A DNA stretch of 64,000 nt from JBDREC01 sp043820105 [NCBI: Pseudomonadota bacterium] (lineage in GTDB: Bacteria > Bdellovibrionota_F > JAHFAK01). The position numbers and the translations under genes were made by a program. A model generated the notes under the pieces. The model saw only the letters and a program-made list of their open reading frames with translations, made no database searches and had not been told where the DNA came from. Location of the stretch: the NCBI GenBank assembly GCA_043820105.1, contig JBDREC010000039.1, forward strand, positions 5,793 through 69,792, in the 5' to 3' direction. Shown one piece after another: positions 52,792 through 62,695 of the stretch; position 1 is the stretch's first letter, and the number at the start of each line of letters is the position of its first letter.

Positions 52792-54300
52792 ATGCAGATT
52801 AAAGTGGATGAAATCTCTCAAATTATTAAGCAACAGATAAAAGATTTTGACAAGAAAGTTGTATTAAGCGAAACAGGTAGTATCGTAACAATTGGTGATG
52901 GTATTTGCAGAGTTTATGGTTTAGAAAATGCTATGTTTGGAGAACTTCTAGAATTTCCTGGGTCAACTTTTGGACTAGTTTTGAGCTTAGAAGAAAATAA
53001 TGTTGGTGTTGCTATTATGGGCGACTCAATTCATATCAAAGAAGGTGATACTGTAAAGAGAACAGGAAAGATTATCCAAGTTCCAGTAGGTGAAGAGCTT
53101 TGCGGCAGGGTTGTTAATGCTCTTGGTCAACCAATTGATGGTTTATCAGAACTTAAAACAGATAATTATCGTCGGGTTGAACTTAAAGCTCCTGGAATTG
53201 TTGACAGAAAATCGGTTCATGAGCCACTTCAAACTGGGTTAAAATCTGTTGATTCTATGATTCCAATTGGAAGAGGCCAAAGGGAATTGATTATTGGTGA
53301 TAGGCAAATCGGCAAAACCGCAATTGCTATTGATACAATTATTAACCAGAAAAACACTGATGTTTATTGTATATATGTTGCTATTGGCCAAAAACAATCA
53401 ACGGTAGCTAGTGTAGTTGACAAATTAAAATTCTACGGAGCAATGGAATACACCACAGTTGTTACCTCTAATGCCAACGATCCTGCTCCATTGCAGTTTA
53501 TCGCTCCGTATACCGGTGCTACAATGGGCGAATATTTTAGAGACAATGGAAAGCATGCTTTAGTTATCTATGATGATTTATCAAAGCACGCGGTTGCTTA
53601 TAGACAACTATCATTGCTTTTAAGAAGACCACCAGGGCGAGAAGCTTATCCTGGTGATGTTTTTTATCTGCACTCACGCTTATTAGAAAGAGCAGCAAAG
53701 ATGAGTGATGAAAGAGGAGGTGGATCCTTAACAGCTCTTCCTATTATTGAAACTCAAGCCGGTGATGTTACAGCATATATTCCAACTAACGTAATCTCTA
53801 TTACTGATGGTCAGATTTATCTTGAACCATCCCTTTTTTATTCCGGAATTAGGCCAGCAATTAATGCTGGAATTTCAGTATCACGTGTTGGGGGTAGCGC
53901 CCAGATTAAAGCCATGAAACAAGTTGCAGGATCTTTAAGGCTTGATTTGGCGCAGTTCAGAGAACAAGAAGCCTTTGCTCAATTCGGCAGTGACCTTGAT
54001 CCTGTTACTCAAAAACAACTCGAAAGAGGTCGAAGGCTTACTGAAATTTTAAAGCAAGGACAATATGTTCCATGTGCTGTTGAAAAACAAGTTGCTATAA
54101 TTTACGCAGCTATTAATGGATATACAGATAAGGTTGCTGTTGAGAAAATAAAAACTTATGAGCAAGATCTTTTAGAATTTCTTGAAAATAAGCATAAAAA
54201 TATTCTTGATGAGATTACAGAAAAGAAAGTCTTGGATGATGATCTAAAGAAAAAGCTTAATTCAGCTCTCGAGGAATTTTCAAAGAAATTTAATGGATAA
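52792..54300 (+). CDS. atpA: F1Fo ATP synthase subunit alpha (AtpA)
   Basis: 502 residues with P-loop [33 protein letters not shown] and the signature [17 protein letters not shown]. It forms the non-catalytic nucleotide sites of F1. Full length. Confidence 0.97.
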   Translation: MQIKVDEISQIIKQQIKDFDKKVVLSETGSIVTIGDGICRVYGLENAMFGELLEFPGSTFGLVLSLEENNVGVAIMGDSIHIKEGDTVKRTGKIIQVPVGEELCGRVVNALGQPIDGLSELKTDNYRRVELKAPGIVDRKSVHEPLQTGLKSVDSMIPIGRGQRELIIGDRQIGKTAIAIDTIINQKNTDVYCIYVAIGQKQSTVASVVDKLKFYGAMEYTTVVTSNANDPAPLQFIAPYTGATMGEYFRDNGKHALVIYDDLSKHAVAYRQLSLLLRRPPGREAYPGDVFYLHSRLLERAAKMSDERGGGSLTALPIIETQAGDVTAYIPTNVISITDGQIYLEPSLFYSGIRPAINAGISVSRVGGSAQIKAMKQVAGSLRLDLAQFREQEAFAQFGSDLDPVTQKQLERGRRLTEILKQGQYVPCAVEKQVAIIYAAINGYTDKVAVEKIKTYEQDLLEFLENKHKNILDEITEKKVLDDDLKKKLNSALEEFSKKFNG

Positions 54301-54314
54301 TAAAGAATAAAATT

Positions 54315-55181
54315 ATGGCGAATCTTAGAGATATAAAAAATAGAATTGTTAGCGTAAAAAAGAGTGAAAAAACTACTCGCGCCATGAAAATGGTATCAGC
54401 TGCAAAACTTCGAAAAACGCAGGAAAGGCTAGATAGATTTGCTCATTATGCTGATGCTTATGAAGGCAGCAAGAATAGTCTTATGAGAAGAATTGGCCTT
54501 GATTTCAGATCAATCTTTTTTGACAAAAGAAATGTGAAATCTGAGGCTGTCATTCTTTTAACCTCTGACAAAGGTTTATGCGGTAGCTATAATTCAAATT
54601 TAATTAAAAAATTTGATGACTATATTTCTTCTAATCATGCTGTTGCAAAAAGATTGATTTATACAATAGGAACAAAGGGTTTTGATTTCTTTAAAAAAAG
54701 ATTAGAAATTAATGAAAATTATGAAAAAGCTTCTTTTTCAAGCATCCCAGAGATTCTAAAATTATCAAATAAATTAAAAGACTTGTTTTTAAGTAAGGAA
54801 ATTGATCAGGTTGTTTTTATTTTCAATAACCTTATTTCAAAATCCCGCTCAGAAATAGCCTTAAAAACTCTTTTACCTGTTATTATAGAAGAAGATGAAA
54901 CAAAAGATACAGCCAAATTTGCTGTGGATTATATTTACGAGCCTTCAAAGGCTGAATTAGTAGATAATTATTTTTCAAAATATGTTGATGTGCAATTTGA
55001 AAGATTTATTTATGCATCAATGGCTTCAGAGAATTTAGCAAGAATGACCGCGATGTCCATTGCATCTAAGAATTGCGAAGAATTGATTGGCGCATTAACA
55101 TTACAATATAATAAAGCAAGACAAGCTTCCATTACAAAAGAACTTCTGGAAATTATCGGAAGTGCTGAGGCGATGAGGTGA
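54315..55181 (+). CDS. atpG: F1Fo ATP synthase subunit gamma (AtpG)
   Basis: 288 residues: NLRDIKNRIVSVKKSEKTTRAMKMVSAAKLRK at the N-terminus and the C-terminal ITKELLEIIGSAEAM form the rotor coiled coil. LTSDKGLCGSYNSNL is also typical. A fold-back heptad array separates it from atpD. Confidence 0.96.
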   Translation: MANLRDIKNRIVSVKKSEKTTRAMKMVSAAKLRKTQERLDRFAHYADAYEGSKNSLMRRIGLDFRSIFFDKRNVKSEAVILLTSDKGLCGSYNSNLIKKFDDYISSNHAVAKRLIYTIGTKGFDFFKKRLEINENYEKASFSSIPEILKLSNKLKDLFLSKEIDQVVFIFNNLISKSRSEIALKTLLPVIIEEDETKDTAKFAVDYIYEPSKAELVDNYFSKYVDVQFERFIYASMASENLARMTAMSIASKNCEELIGALTLQYNKARQASITKELLEIIGSAEAMR

Positions 55182-55194
55182 GGAGTGGTTTTTG

Positions 55195-55264
55195 GTATTC
55201 AGTATTTAGTATTCGGTATTCAGTTTTTATAACTCACTGAATACTAAATACAGAATACTGCATA
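55195..55264. repeat. Fold-back heptad array (GTATTCA family) inside the atp operon
   Basis: Four GTATTCA/GTATTTA/GTATTCG units and four inverted CTGAATA/CTAAATA/CAGAATA/CTGCATA units. It lies in the 128-bp gap between atpG and atpD, so it will be transcribed and should fold in the operon mRNA. Confidence 0.88.
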
Positions 55265-55294
55265 CAAATTTAAGAATAATTTTGTTTTAATTAA

Positions 55295-56713
<1,419 letters not shown>

Positions 56714-56716
56714 ACC

Positions 56717-57109
56717 ATGCTTTTAAAAATTGTAACTTCTGAAAAACTTATATTTGAAGGTGAGGTAAAAGAGCTTTCAATATCAACTGACCTAGGGCAA
56801 GTTACTATCTTAAAAGACCACTTACCACTTTTTGCTAAACTAAAACCATCAATTCTATCTTTTGTTGAGCATAATAAAACTTCTAAAATTGTTGTAAACA
56901 CTGGATTTCTTGAGATGGAAAATAACCAGATAAATATTATGACTTCACAAGTAGTTTCAGAAGAAGACGAAATCGATTCAGCTAGCAATCAAAATGAACT
57001 TAAAAATATTTATAATACGCTTGGTAATGAAGGATATTCCAATGATAATATTGAGGAGCTGCTTGCGTTGAAAGATTATTTGGAAGCTATAATTGAATTG
57101 AAGAGTTAA
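56717..57109 (+). CDS. atpC: F1Fo ATP synthase subunit epsilon (AtpC)
   Basis: 130 residues; the N-terminal beta-sandwich is clear (LKIVTSEKLIFEGEVKELSI, GQVTILKDHLPLFAKL), followed by the two-helix C-terminal part. It ends the operon; a convergent gene of unknown function starts 2 bp later. No a or c subunit gene is present in the window, so the Fo part is encoded elsewhere. Confidence 0.92.
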   Translation: MLLKIVTSEKLIFEGEVKELSISTDLGQVTILKDHLPLFAKLKPSILSFVEHNKTSKIVVNTGFLEMENNQINIMTSQVVSEEDEIDSASNQNELKNIYNTLGNEGYSNDNIEELLALKDYLEAIIELKS

Positions 57110-57111
57110 TT

Positions 57112-57687
57112 TTATTGTCTTTTCTTAACCTGTATCTTTAATTTCCCATCTTCAACATGCACATTATATTTAACCCCTTGATTTTTAAATTTTTTCTCGA
57201 GATCAATTACCTTGTGCCTTAAAGCCTGATCGAATTTAACAAAATCAAGATTATCAATGTTTTGCCCCTTTGCGAGGCGGTGGTTAACAATATCATTGTA
57301 AAGCTTCATCGCATGTTTTTTATCTCTAACATTGTAACCTTCACGGGATCGTCTTTTTTCTTCAAGCAAGGCCTGTTCTTGCTGTTTTTGTCTAAAAAGC
57401 TCTCTTTTATAGGTTCCATCAAGAATTTGTTTTTGAATTTTATCCCAGTGTGTTTTGAAGGTTAGATACTTTGCTTTTATCATTCTTAGTTTAAACTTTA
57501 GGGAGGTGCTTTGAAAGTAAATATTGTCAATGCGCCGAAACTCTCTTTCAATTCTATCTCGTTCTTCTAGGGGTTCTCTAAATTCAAGACCAATAAAATA
57601 TTTTTCATAACTTATTTTAAGGCCACCTATTGCTTCTTCAAGCCTAATAATATCTTTTTCAATTGCTTTTTTATCTGTTAGTGCCAT
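57112..57687 (-). CDS. Coiled-coil protein of unknown function
   Basis: 191 residues, strongly charged and helical, without a signal peptide. The layout (EEAIGGLKISYEKYFIGLEFREPLEERDRIEREFRRI, then FKLRMIKAKYLTFKTHWDKIQKQILDGTYKRE) resembles small conserved cytoplasmic proteins annotated only as hypothetical in myxobacteria and relatives. I cannot name a family securely. It converges with atpC with 2 bp between. Confidence 0.75.
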   Translation of the reverse strand: MALTDKKAIEKDIIRLEEAIGGLKISYEKYFIGLEFREPLEERDRIEREFRRIDNIYFQSTSLKFKLRMIKAKYLTFKTHWDKIQKQILDGTYKRELFRQKQQEQALLEEKRRSREGYNVRDKKHAMKLYNDIVNHRLAKGQNIDNLDFVKFDQALRHKVIDLEKKFKNQGVKYNVHVEDGKLKIQVKKRQ

Positions 57688-57776
57688 GGGGTAAATATTA
57701 TAAAATGTTAGGATAAAAGCAAGATAAAATGATAATGGCGAGGTAAGAAGTGGTTTTTATTAATTCGACTACTTCA

Positions 57777-59159
57777 TTAATTGCTTTGTAGGTCCACTAC
57801 ATAGCCAAGTGGTGAATAATCAATTGCTGAATCCACCATACCAATTACCGCTCTTGTAAGTTCAGAATCAAAGTCACCAGTGTGCTGTGAGCCGTCAGCT
57901 TCGGTTACTTTTCCTTGGCCCTGTGGCACACCACTTACAAAGGTGCCTGTCCATTGTGAGCCATCATTAAGTGTTATTGTTCCCTGGCCGTTTGGTTTGT
58001 CATCTTTGAATTGTCCTTTGTATTTTCGGCCTTCTACTAGGGTAGCTGATCCAAAACCATTGGCTCTACCATCTCTAAATTCTCCTTGATATTGTCGACC
58101 ATCGCCATATGTCAAGGTTCCTTGTCCGTGGTAAGTTCCATTCGCAAAATCTCCAGAATAAGTAAATTCTTTAACCTTAAGAACACCTTTGCCGTGTTGC
58201 TTGCCATCTCTAAACTCTCCTTCATAATAATCAAACCCATTTATTTTCATTGTTCCGTGGCCTTGCTGTAGCCCAGAACTGTCAAGCTGACCACTAAAGG
58301 TAATGTTTTTGCCAGGTTCTTCATAAATAACTTGCCCTTGGACTGAATTGAAGCCCTCTTGCCCTGCTACTTGGCCTCTATCATCATAATTTGTATAGTC
58401 TCTTCTAATTAAGCTGCCATCTTGAAAATAATATTCTGTGACTTCTTTTTTAACACCACCTGTACGTTCTGCGAAAGTTATGCGCTTTTCTTTTAATTTA
58501 CCATCTGCACTGTAGCTAAATTCATCTGTTCTAGAGCCTTTTAAAATTTCTTGGCCATCTACTAATTCATATTCACTGGCTTCTTGAGAAACAATTTTTC
58601 CATCTTTATATTTTTTTGTTGTGGCTTTTTTTAGGTTCTTGCCAAACACACCATATTCATAGTCTATTACAACATCATTTGAACCATCGTTATCTAGGTC
58701 TTTTATTTCCTGAATAGGATTACCGTTTTCATTATAAATGACAGTATGTGTACTTAGCACTTTATCGTTTTCAATTTTTCCACAAGTCTTGGAATATGTT
58801 TTATCTTCAGAGTATTCATATCCACAAATTCTATCAACAATGCCATCACCATCAAAATCTATTTCTTCTTCTAAAATTCTTCCATTTCGATCCTTATAAA
58901 CTTTTGCTTCAGAGTCTATCCAATCACTTCCATAGGTTTCTGTGTCATGTTTTCTTATTTCAACTGCGACAAAAATGCTTGGAAGCTCTTCATCACCAAG
59001 GATAATTAGATTATCGCCAATTGCTTCAATTAACTCAACGATAATTCCCTTTTGACAGGTCTTGGTGCTTCTTTGAGTTTCTTGTGAAAAAGCGAATTGA
59101 CTCGTAAAAATTACTGATAATGCTGTAATAATTGATAACTTAAAAAATAATGCTTTCAT
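57777..59159 (-). CDS. Secreted MORN-repeat protein
   Basis: A 460-residue protein with a signal peptide (FFKLSIITALSVIFTSQFAFS). Residues up to about 270 are strand-rich and include acidic DxDxDG-like stretches (DFDGDGIVD, DLDNDGSND). Residues about 275-425 hold six or seven MORN repeats such as YQGEFRDGRANGFGSATL and YKGQFKDDKPNGQGTITL. MORN arrays are usually scaffolds that bind lipids or proteins. The calcium-loop-like stretches suggest a secreted, calcium-stabilised protein. A sigma-54 type promoter and a 46-bp upstream block shared with the second RCC1 gene precede it. Confidence 0.85.
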   Translation of the reverse strand: MKALFFKLSIITALSVIFTSQFAFSQETQRSTKTCQKGIIVELIEAIGDNLIILGDEELPSIFVAVEIRKHDTETYGSDWIDSEAKVYKDRNGRILEEEIDFDGDGIVDRICGYEYSEDKTYSKTCGKIENDKVLSTHTVIYNENGNPIQEIKDLDNDGSNDVVIDYEYGVFGKNLKKATTKKYKDGKIVSQEASEYELVDGQEILKGSRTDEFSYSADGKLKEKRITFAERTGGVKKEVTEYYFQDGSLIRRDYTNYDDRGQVAGQEGFNSVQGQVIYEEPGKNITFSGQLDSSGLQQGHGTMKINGFDYYEGEFRDGKQHGKGVLKVKEFTYSGDFANGTYHGQGTLTYGDGRQYQGEFRDGRANGFGSATLVEGRKYKGQFKDDKPNGQGTITLNDGSQWTGTFVSGVPQGQGKVTEADGSQHTGDFDSELTRAVIGMVDSAIDYSPLGYVVDLQSN

Positions 59160-59226
59160 ATTCCAATTCCTCCTTAATTAATAGCCATAAAGTTTTGATT
59201 ATTGCTAATCTTTGTTTATCTATAAA

Positions 59227-59241
59227 GCAGGTTTTGTGCCA
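59227..59241 (-). promoter_or_regulatory. Predicted sigma-54 promoter of the MORN protein
   Basis: On the minus strand TGGCACAAAACCTGC has a perfect -24 box and CTGC at -12, 68 bp upstream of the start at 59159. Confidence 0.62.
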
Positions 59242-59299
59242 AAAATTTTGATTTTTGATAATTCAATAAATAACAAATGCTTAGCTTGTGTTTGTGATA

Positions 59300-59345
59300 C
59301 ATTTATTAAGTTAAAACTTGTGGATTTTTTGTGGACTTGTAAAAA
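59300..59345. promoter_or_regulatory. 46-bp block shared with the second RCC1 promoter (possible enhancer site)
   Basis: This block (with TTGTGGATTTTTTGTGGA at its centre) is identical to 62573-62618. Its near edge is 59 bp from the outer edge of the -24 box at both places. The internal direct repeat TTGTGGA suggests a dimer-binding site. Binding by a sigma-54 activator is inferred. Confidence 0.6.
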
Positions 59346-59387
59346 GATGGCGCCCTGATAGCATTTCATCCATGGGAAACTAGCGCT

Positions 59388-59810
59388 GTGAAAGGTTTTT
59401 ATCAGAGATTTACTTCAAAAAGAAAATTATTTGGAAATTATACGATTAAAATAGATGATAATAAAGACTTAGAAGATTTCCCCAAACAATACTTTAATAA
59501 AGTAATAAAAAAGATAAAATTTGAAAACCATGAAGGAAAAGAAATTTATAATACGTATATTGGAAATAATGATGGTCAGGAGGAAACAATACCTGTTCGA
59601 TTATCAGGCGAAAAACTTGAAATAAGCTATTATCTGACAAGTGGATTTGGAAATGTAGCATCTTATACTTATTTTGGCGTATATAACCAGGACGGCTTAT
59701 TATTGAGTCCAGATGATTTTGAATTTGAAAGCGGGGTGCTTGATGAAAAGGTTCATGATATAATGGATGTTATTGTAGAAAGCTTCAATGAACCTGTTCC
59801 TAATTCCTGA
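59388..59810 (+). CDS. Hypothetical protein
   Basis: A 140-residue GTG-started frame without signal peptide or membrane segment. Strand-rich with acidic loops (YTIKIDDNKDLEDFPKQY, DDFEFESGVLDE). No family recognised and no clear ribosome site. Codon use looks ordinary. A poor sigma-54-like match lies just upstream at 59348, but I do not rely on it. Confidence 0.5.
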   Translation: MKGFYQRFTSKRKLFGNYTIKIDDNKDLEDFPKQYFNKVIKKIKFENHEGKEIYNTYIGNNDGQEETIPVRLSGEKLEISYYLTSGFGNVASYTYFGVYNQDGLLLSPDDFEFESGVLDEKVHDIMDVIVESFNEPVPNS

Positions 59811-59994
59811 TCGAAAAGAAAATGTATGCCCTGTTAATGTGCCATGGGACGACAGAACAAAAAGGAACATGCGCTTTTTTCAGTTTTCAGATAATAGAAT
59901 CTTCTTATTTTAATACGCTATTGAAAATTTTGGATCATCTCCAATCTGAGTACCCACAAAGAATAATTTTTCTATAAACATAACACACTATTAG

Positions 59995-60042
59995 ATTAGG
60001 ATTAGGATTAAGTTTAGGATTAAGATTAAGATTAAGATTAAG
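59995..60042. repeat. Hexad array (ATTAGG/ATTAAG), left of the S23 pair
   Basis: Eight 6-bp units (ATTAGG x2, ATTAAG x5, TTTAGG x1) just downstream of the minus-strand S23 gene. A similar array with the same unit order lies at 60830. Confidence 0.8.
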
Positions 60043-60046
60043 ATGA

Positions 60047-60385
60047 TTAGCTCATTTTATAGAGCATTCTGACGATTTGTAGGAGTTGATCTTTGAAGTA
60101 GGAATGTAGATCTTTAGAAATGAGATTAAAAGAAAAGAGAAGATCAAATACTGCTGAGCTTTCTGATGCTGAGCCAATTGCAATTTCAAAAAATCGTTTT
60201 CGTTCAGTTGAGGACTTTCGATAGACTCCTTCTGCAATATTTAGCACGATACTCGCGAGTGCTCTTTTCAACTGATCATTGAGGTAAGCATAGCCTTTTG
60301 GCATTTTTTTTGCTAAAGCCCGATTCGCTTCTTTTGATACAAATAAACTCATTTGATAACACTTAAGTTTTTCATGAATTAGCAT
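60047..60385 (-). CDS. Four-helix-bundle protein (S23 / 23S rRNA IVS-protein family)
   Basis: 112 residues with the family hallmarks: KCYQMSLFVSKEANRALAKK, MPKGYAYLNDQLKRALASIVLNIAEG and RKRFFEIAIGSASESSAVFDLL. Members were first found in intervening sequences of 23S rRNA genes and occur widely as free genes; their function is unknown. A start with GGAGG nine or so bases upstream is within a 23-bp palindrome shared with a divergent paralogue. Confidence 0.9.
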   Translation of the reverse strand: MLIHEKLKCYQMSLFVSKEANRALAKKMPKGYAYLNDQLKRALASIVLNIAEGVYRKSSTERKRFFEIAIGSASESSAVFDLLFSFNLISKDLHSYFKDQLLQIVRMLYKMS

Positions 60386-60392
60386 AATTAGT

Positions 60393-60450
60393 GACCTCCT
60401 AAATTAAATTGTTCTTTCATATGTGCAAGAACAATTTAATTTAGGAGGTC
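60393..60450. repeat. Perfect 23-bp inverted repeat between the two S23 genes
   Basis: Arms 60393-60415 and 60428-60450 are exact reverse complements with a 12-base centre. Each arm contains the AGGAGG ribosome site of one of the two divergent genes. This is the core of an inverted duplication. Confidence 0.92.
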
Positions 60451-60453
60451 AAT

Positions 60454-60804
60454 ATGTATTACTTTAGTCATGAAAAACTTAATTGTTATCAGGAGCTTAT
60501 CGCGACATAAAAAGAAGCAATCGGGCTGGCAAAAAATATGCCAAAAGGCTATGCTTACCTCGCAGACCAACTGAAAAGAGCAGCGGTTTCATCCGTTTGT
60601 AATCTAGCTGAAGGCAATAGTAAAACAAGTCTAAAAGACAGAAGACGCTTCTTTGACATCTCACTTGGCTCAATAGCTGAAATCTGCGCCTGTCTTGACC
60701 TTCTTGACTCTTTAGATCTTGACTCTTTTTCTTCTTCTTCTTTAATCTTATCTCTAAAAAAACGATACCAATCTATCTATTCCATGATCTTCAAATTGAA
60801 ATAA
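60454..60804 (+). pseudogene. Second S23-family gene, interrupted by a stop codon
   Basis: From ATG 60454 (AGGAGG upstream) the frame reads YYFSHEKLNCYQELIAT, then TAA at 60508-60510, then continues in the same frame as KEAIGLAKNMPKGYAYLADQLKRAAVSS to a normal stop. Without the TAA it would be a typical 116-residue family member, similar to its divergent neighbour. A single base change explains the break. Re-initiation at ATG 60538 is possible but no ribosome site is there. The C-terminus has a serine/leucine-rich stretch. Confidence 0.85.
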
Positions 60805-60829
60805 ATATTTCTATATATAAAATCAATGG

Positions 60830-60865
60830 ATTAAGCTTAGGATTATGATTAAGATTAAAATGAGG
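60830..60865. repeat. Hexad array (ATTAAG/CTTAGG), right of the S23 pair
   Basis: Six 6-bp units (ATTAAG, CTTAGG, ATTATG, ATTAAG, ATTAAA, ATGAGG). The order of unit types parallels the array at 59995-60042, so the S23 pair is bracketed by related arrays in direct orientation. Confidence 0.7.
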
Positions 60866-60872
60866 CTTTAGA

Positions 60873-62351
60873 TTATTCAGTTCCTTCTTTATCCAAGATA
60901 CCTCTTACCGTAACAGGTGTATATGAAGATGAATCTTCAGATCCATTACCTAATTGGCCATATTCATTGCTGCCCCAGCATTTTACTGCACCGTCTCCAT
61001 TGAGAACACAAGTGGCATATCCACCGGCTGAGATACTAACTGCCTTTTCCATTGTTGCCATTGTATAGGGAGAAGATGTCTCATCGGCTGCTTCATAGCC
61101 AAGTTGTCCATGGCTATTATAACCCCAACATTGTATATTCTTATCTGAATCGAGTGCACATGAATGAGCGCTACCTGAGGCAATCATTACAATATTCTCA
61201 ACACCATCTACAGAAGCAAAATCTTCACTGAAACTAGCTTCAGTATTTCCTAATTCCCCATGTTTATTATTACCCCAGCATACTACAGAAGAATCACGGT
61301 TTAATATTCCACATGTATGTTGTCCATGGGTTGAAATGTCTGAAAATATTAAATTTGATTTTGGGCTTGCAGGAACTAGAATGGAGTTATCACTTGGATC
61401 ATCGTCAAGGTTATCTTCTCTTCCACATTGACCATATCTATTGTCTCCCCAGCACTTTAGCTTTCCATTTTCAAGCAATGCACAGCTATGATAACTGCTT
61501 GAAAAAATAAGGCTTGCATTGGACAACCTATCAACAGGTAGTGGAATAGTAGAATAAGGAATAGATGAATCATTTATACCGAGCTCACCATGGTCATTGT
61601 ATCCCCAGCATGAAGCATCTCCATCAGATAAAACAGCACAAGTAAAATAGTTCCCGGCTGAAACTGAAAGGGCGGAAGTTATTGATAAAACTTCAACTGG
61701 CGTCGAGCTATTTGTTTTTGTTCCATCACCTAGCTGGCCATAATTATTGTGTCCCCAGCAATAGACTTTTCCTGAATCAATAACAGCGCAAGTATGAGTA
61801 GAACCCGCCGAAATTTGAGTAATATTCTCGAGATCACTGCTTTCAATAGCAGTATTTTCATAATCCTTATCACTACCTCTTCCTAATTGACCGTATTGAT
61901 TTCTTCCCCAACATTTTACTTTTCCTGTTTTTAAAAGCACGCAATTGTGGGCTGATCCACTTACTAGCATTGAAATTGGATTTTCTTCTTCAACAGTTCC
62001 ATCACCATCAGCTTCGCCATCACCGTCTCCATCGCCATCACCATCGCCATCACCGTCTCCATCGCCATCACCGTCTCCATCACCGTCGCCATCGCCATCG
62101 CCGTCTCCATCACCATCGCCGTCTCCATCACCGTCGCCATCGCCATCGCCGTCTCCATCGCCATCACCTTTAACAGCATCATTGCTCTCAACAAGGTCTA
62201 TTGTTTCAGTACTAATATTCTGACTTGAAGGGGTGTCTGCTGTTAATAACACTTGCTCTGCAAGTTCTTCTTCATTTCCTGAAGAGCAGGAAAGAGCTAT
62301 TGTCAATATTGAAATTAATAAAATTAAAATTCCTAAAAAATTTACTTTCAT
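60873..62351 (-). CDS. RCC1-repeat lipoprotein with a Gly-Asp tract
   Basis: A 492-residue lipoprotein: signal [17 protein letters not shown] with the lipobox cysteine. A linker contains 51 residues of strict Gly-Asp alternation (DNA 62016-62168). Residues from about 130 to the end hold seven RCC1 blades (CWGxNxYGQLGxG; for example [15 protein letters not shown]), enough for one complete seven-bladed propeller. The Gly-Asp tract reads as overlapping DxDxDG loops and may bind calcium or act as a flexible spacer from the membrane. It is a paralogue in design of the RCC1 lipoprotein at 13-15 kb. A perfect sigma-54 promoter lies 149 bp upstream. Confidence 0.88.
   Translation of the reverse strand: MKVNFLGILILLISILTIALSCSSGNEEELAEQVLLTADTPSSQNISTETIDLVESNDAVKGDGDGDGDGDGDGDGDGDGDGDGDGDGDGDGDGDGDGDGDGDGDGDGDGDGEADGDGTVEEENPISMLVSGSAHNCVLLKTGKVKCWGRNQYGQLGRGSDKDYENTAIESSDLENITQISAGSTHTCAVIDSGKVYCWGHNNYGQLGDGTKTNSSTPVEVLSITSALSVSAGNYFTCAVLSDGDASCWGYNDHGELGINDSSIPYSTIPLPVDRLSNASLIFSSSYHSCALLENGKLKCWGDNRYGQCGREDNLDDDPSDNSILVPASPKSNLIFSDISTHGQHTCGILNRDSSVVCWGNNKHGELGNTEASFSEDFASVDGVENIVMIASGSAHSCALDSDKNIQCWGYNSHGQLGYEAADETSSPYTMATMEKAVSISAGGYATCVLNGDGAVKCWGSNEYGQLGNGSEDSSSYTPVTVRGILDKEGTE
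62016..62168 (-). repeat. In-frame Gly-Asp codon repeat within the RCC1 gene
   Basis: 153 bp of 6-bp Gly-Asp codon pairs with varied third positions (GGC/GGT/GGA, GAT/GAC). Longer 12- and 18-bp patterns recur, indicating recent slippage or unequal exchange. Changes in units of six would keep the frame. Confidence 0.9.
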
Positions 62352-62424
62352 TTCTTCCTCCTTAGAATGGTTTTTTATTTCCTTATATTTAATATGGCGT
62401 TTTTTTGCCTTTTCTTTTTAAATT

Positions 62425-62452
62425 AAGCAGCCAACTTATTGGCTGGCTGCTT
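62425..62452. terminator. Hairpin with two alternative pairings
   Basis: AAGCAGCCA can pair with TGGCTGCTT (9 bp), or CAGCCAA with TTGGCTG (7 bp); the two use overlapping bases. It lies in the leader of the RCC1 transcript. It may be a terminator for the DHH gene or a leader structure; there is no good T-run. Confidence 0.4.
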
Positions 62453-62499
62453 TACTTTGGAGTAATTAAAGGTTTTTATCATCTGATTTATATCTAAAA

Positions 62500-62514
62500 G
62501 CAAGGCTTGTGCCA
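62500..62514 (-). promoter_or_regulatory. Predicted sigma-54 promoter of the second RCC1 lipoprotein
   Basis: On the minus strand TGGCACAAGCCTTGC is a perfect TGGCAC-N5-TTGC site. The start codon is 149 bp downstream, leaving a long leader that contains the hairpin at 62425-62452. Confidence 0.7.
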
Positions 62515-62572
62515 TAATTAATGATTTTGAATAATCATAAACAAAACAAAGCGTTATACATTGACAGGCTTG

Positions 62573-62618
62573 CATTTATTAAGTTAAAACTTGTGGATTT
62601 TTTGTGGACTTGTAAAAA
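62573..62618. promoter_or_regulatory. 46-bp block shared with the MORN promoter (possible enhancer site)
   Basis: Identical to 59300-59345 and placed at the same 59-bp distance from its promoter. The sequence between block and promoter is only partly conserved. Confidence 0.6.
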
Positions 62619-62695
62619 ATATTTTGAAATAGGAAAAATGTGCACCAAAACTGTGATTGACTTTGTTTTTTATTACAATGTCACCTTAACAAAAC

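Larger units (their letters stand above)
62352..62695. other. Gene-free region between the DHH gene and the second RCC1 gene
   Basis: These 344 bp hold a hairpin at 62425-62452, the sigma-54 promoter at 62500-62514 and the shared 46-bp block at 62573-62618. No gene is evident. Confidence 0.65.

Noticed and set aside
59348-59362. TGGCGCCCTGATAGC as a sigma-54 site for the gene at 59388
   Set aside because: Only GG and GC are kept; the -24 and -12 boxes are otherwise poor, and the site would leave a leader too short for a ribosome site.
60047-60804. Intervening sequence of a 23S rRNA gene, because of S23-family proteins
   Set aside because: No rRNA sequence is visible on either side; these are free-standing members of the family.
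61945-62223. Long open frame opposite the second RCC1 gene, with Pro-Ser repeats
   Set aside because: It is the antisense reading of the Gly-Asp codon tract; such tracts are open in several frames. No ribosome site or signal supports it.
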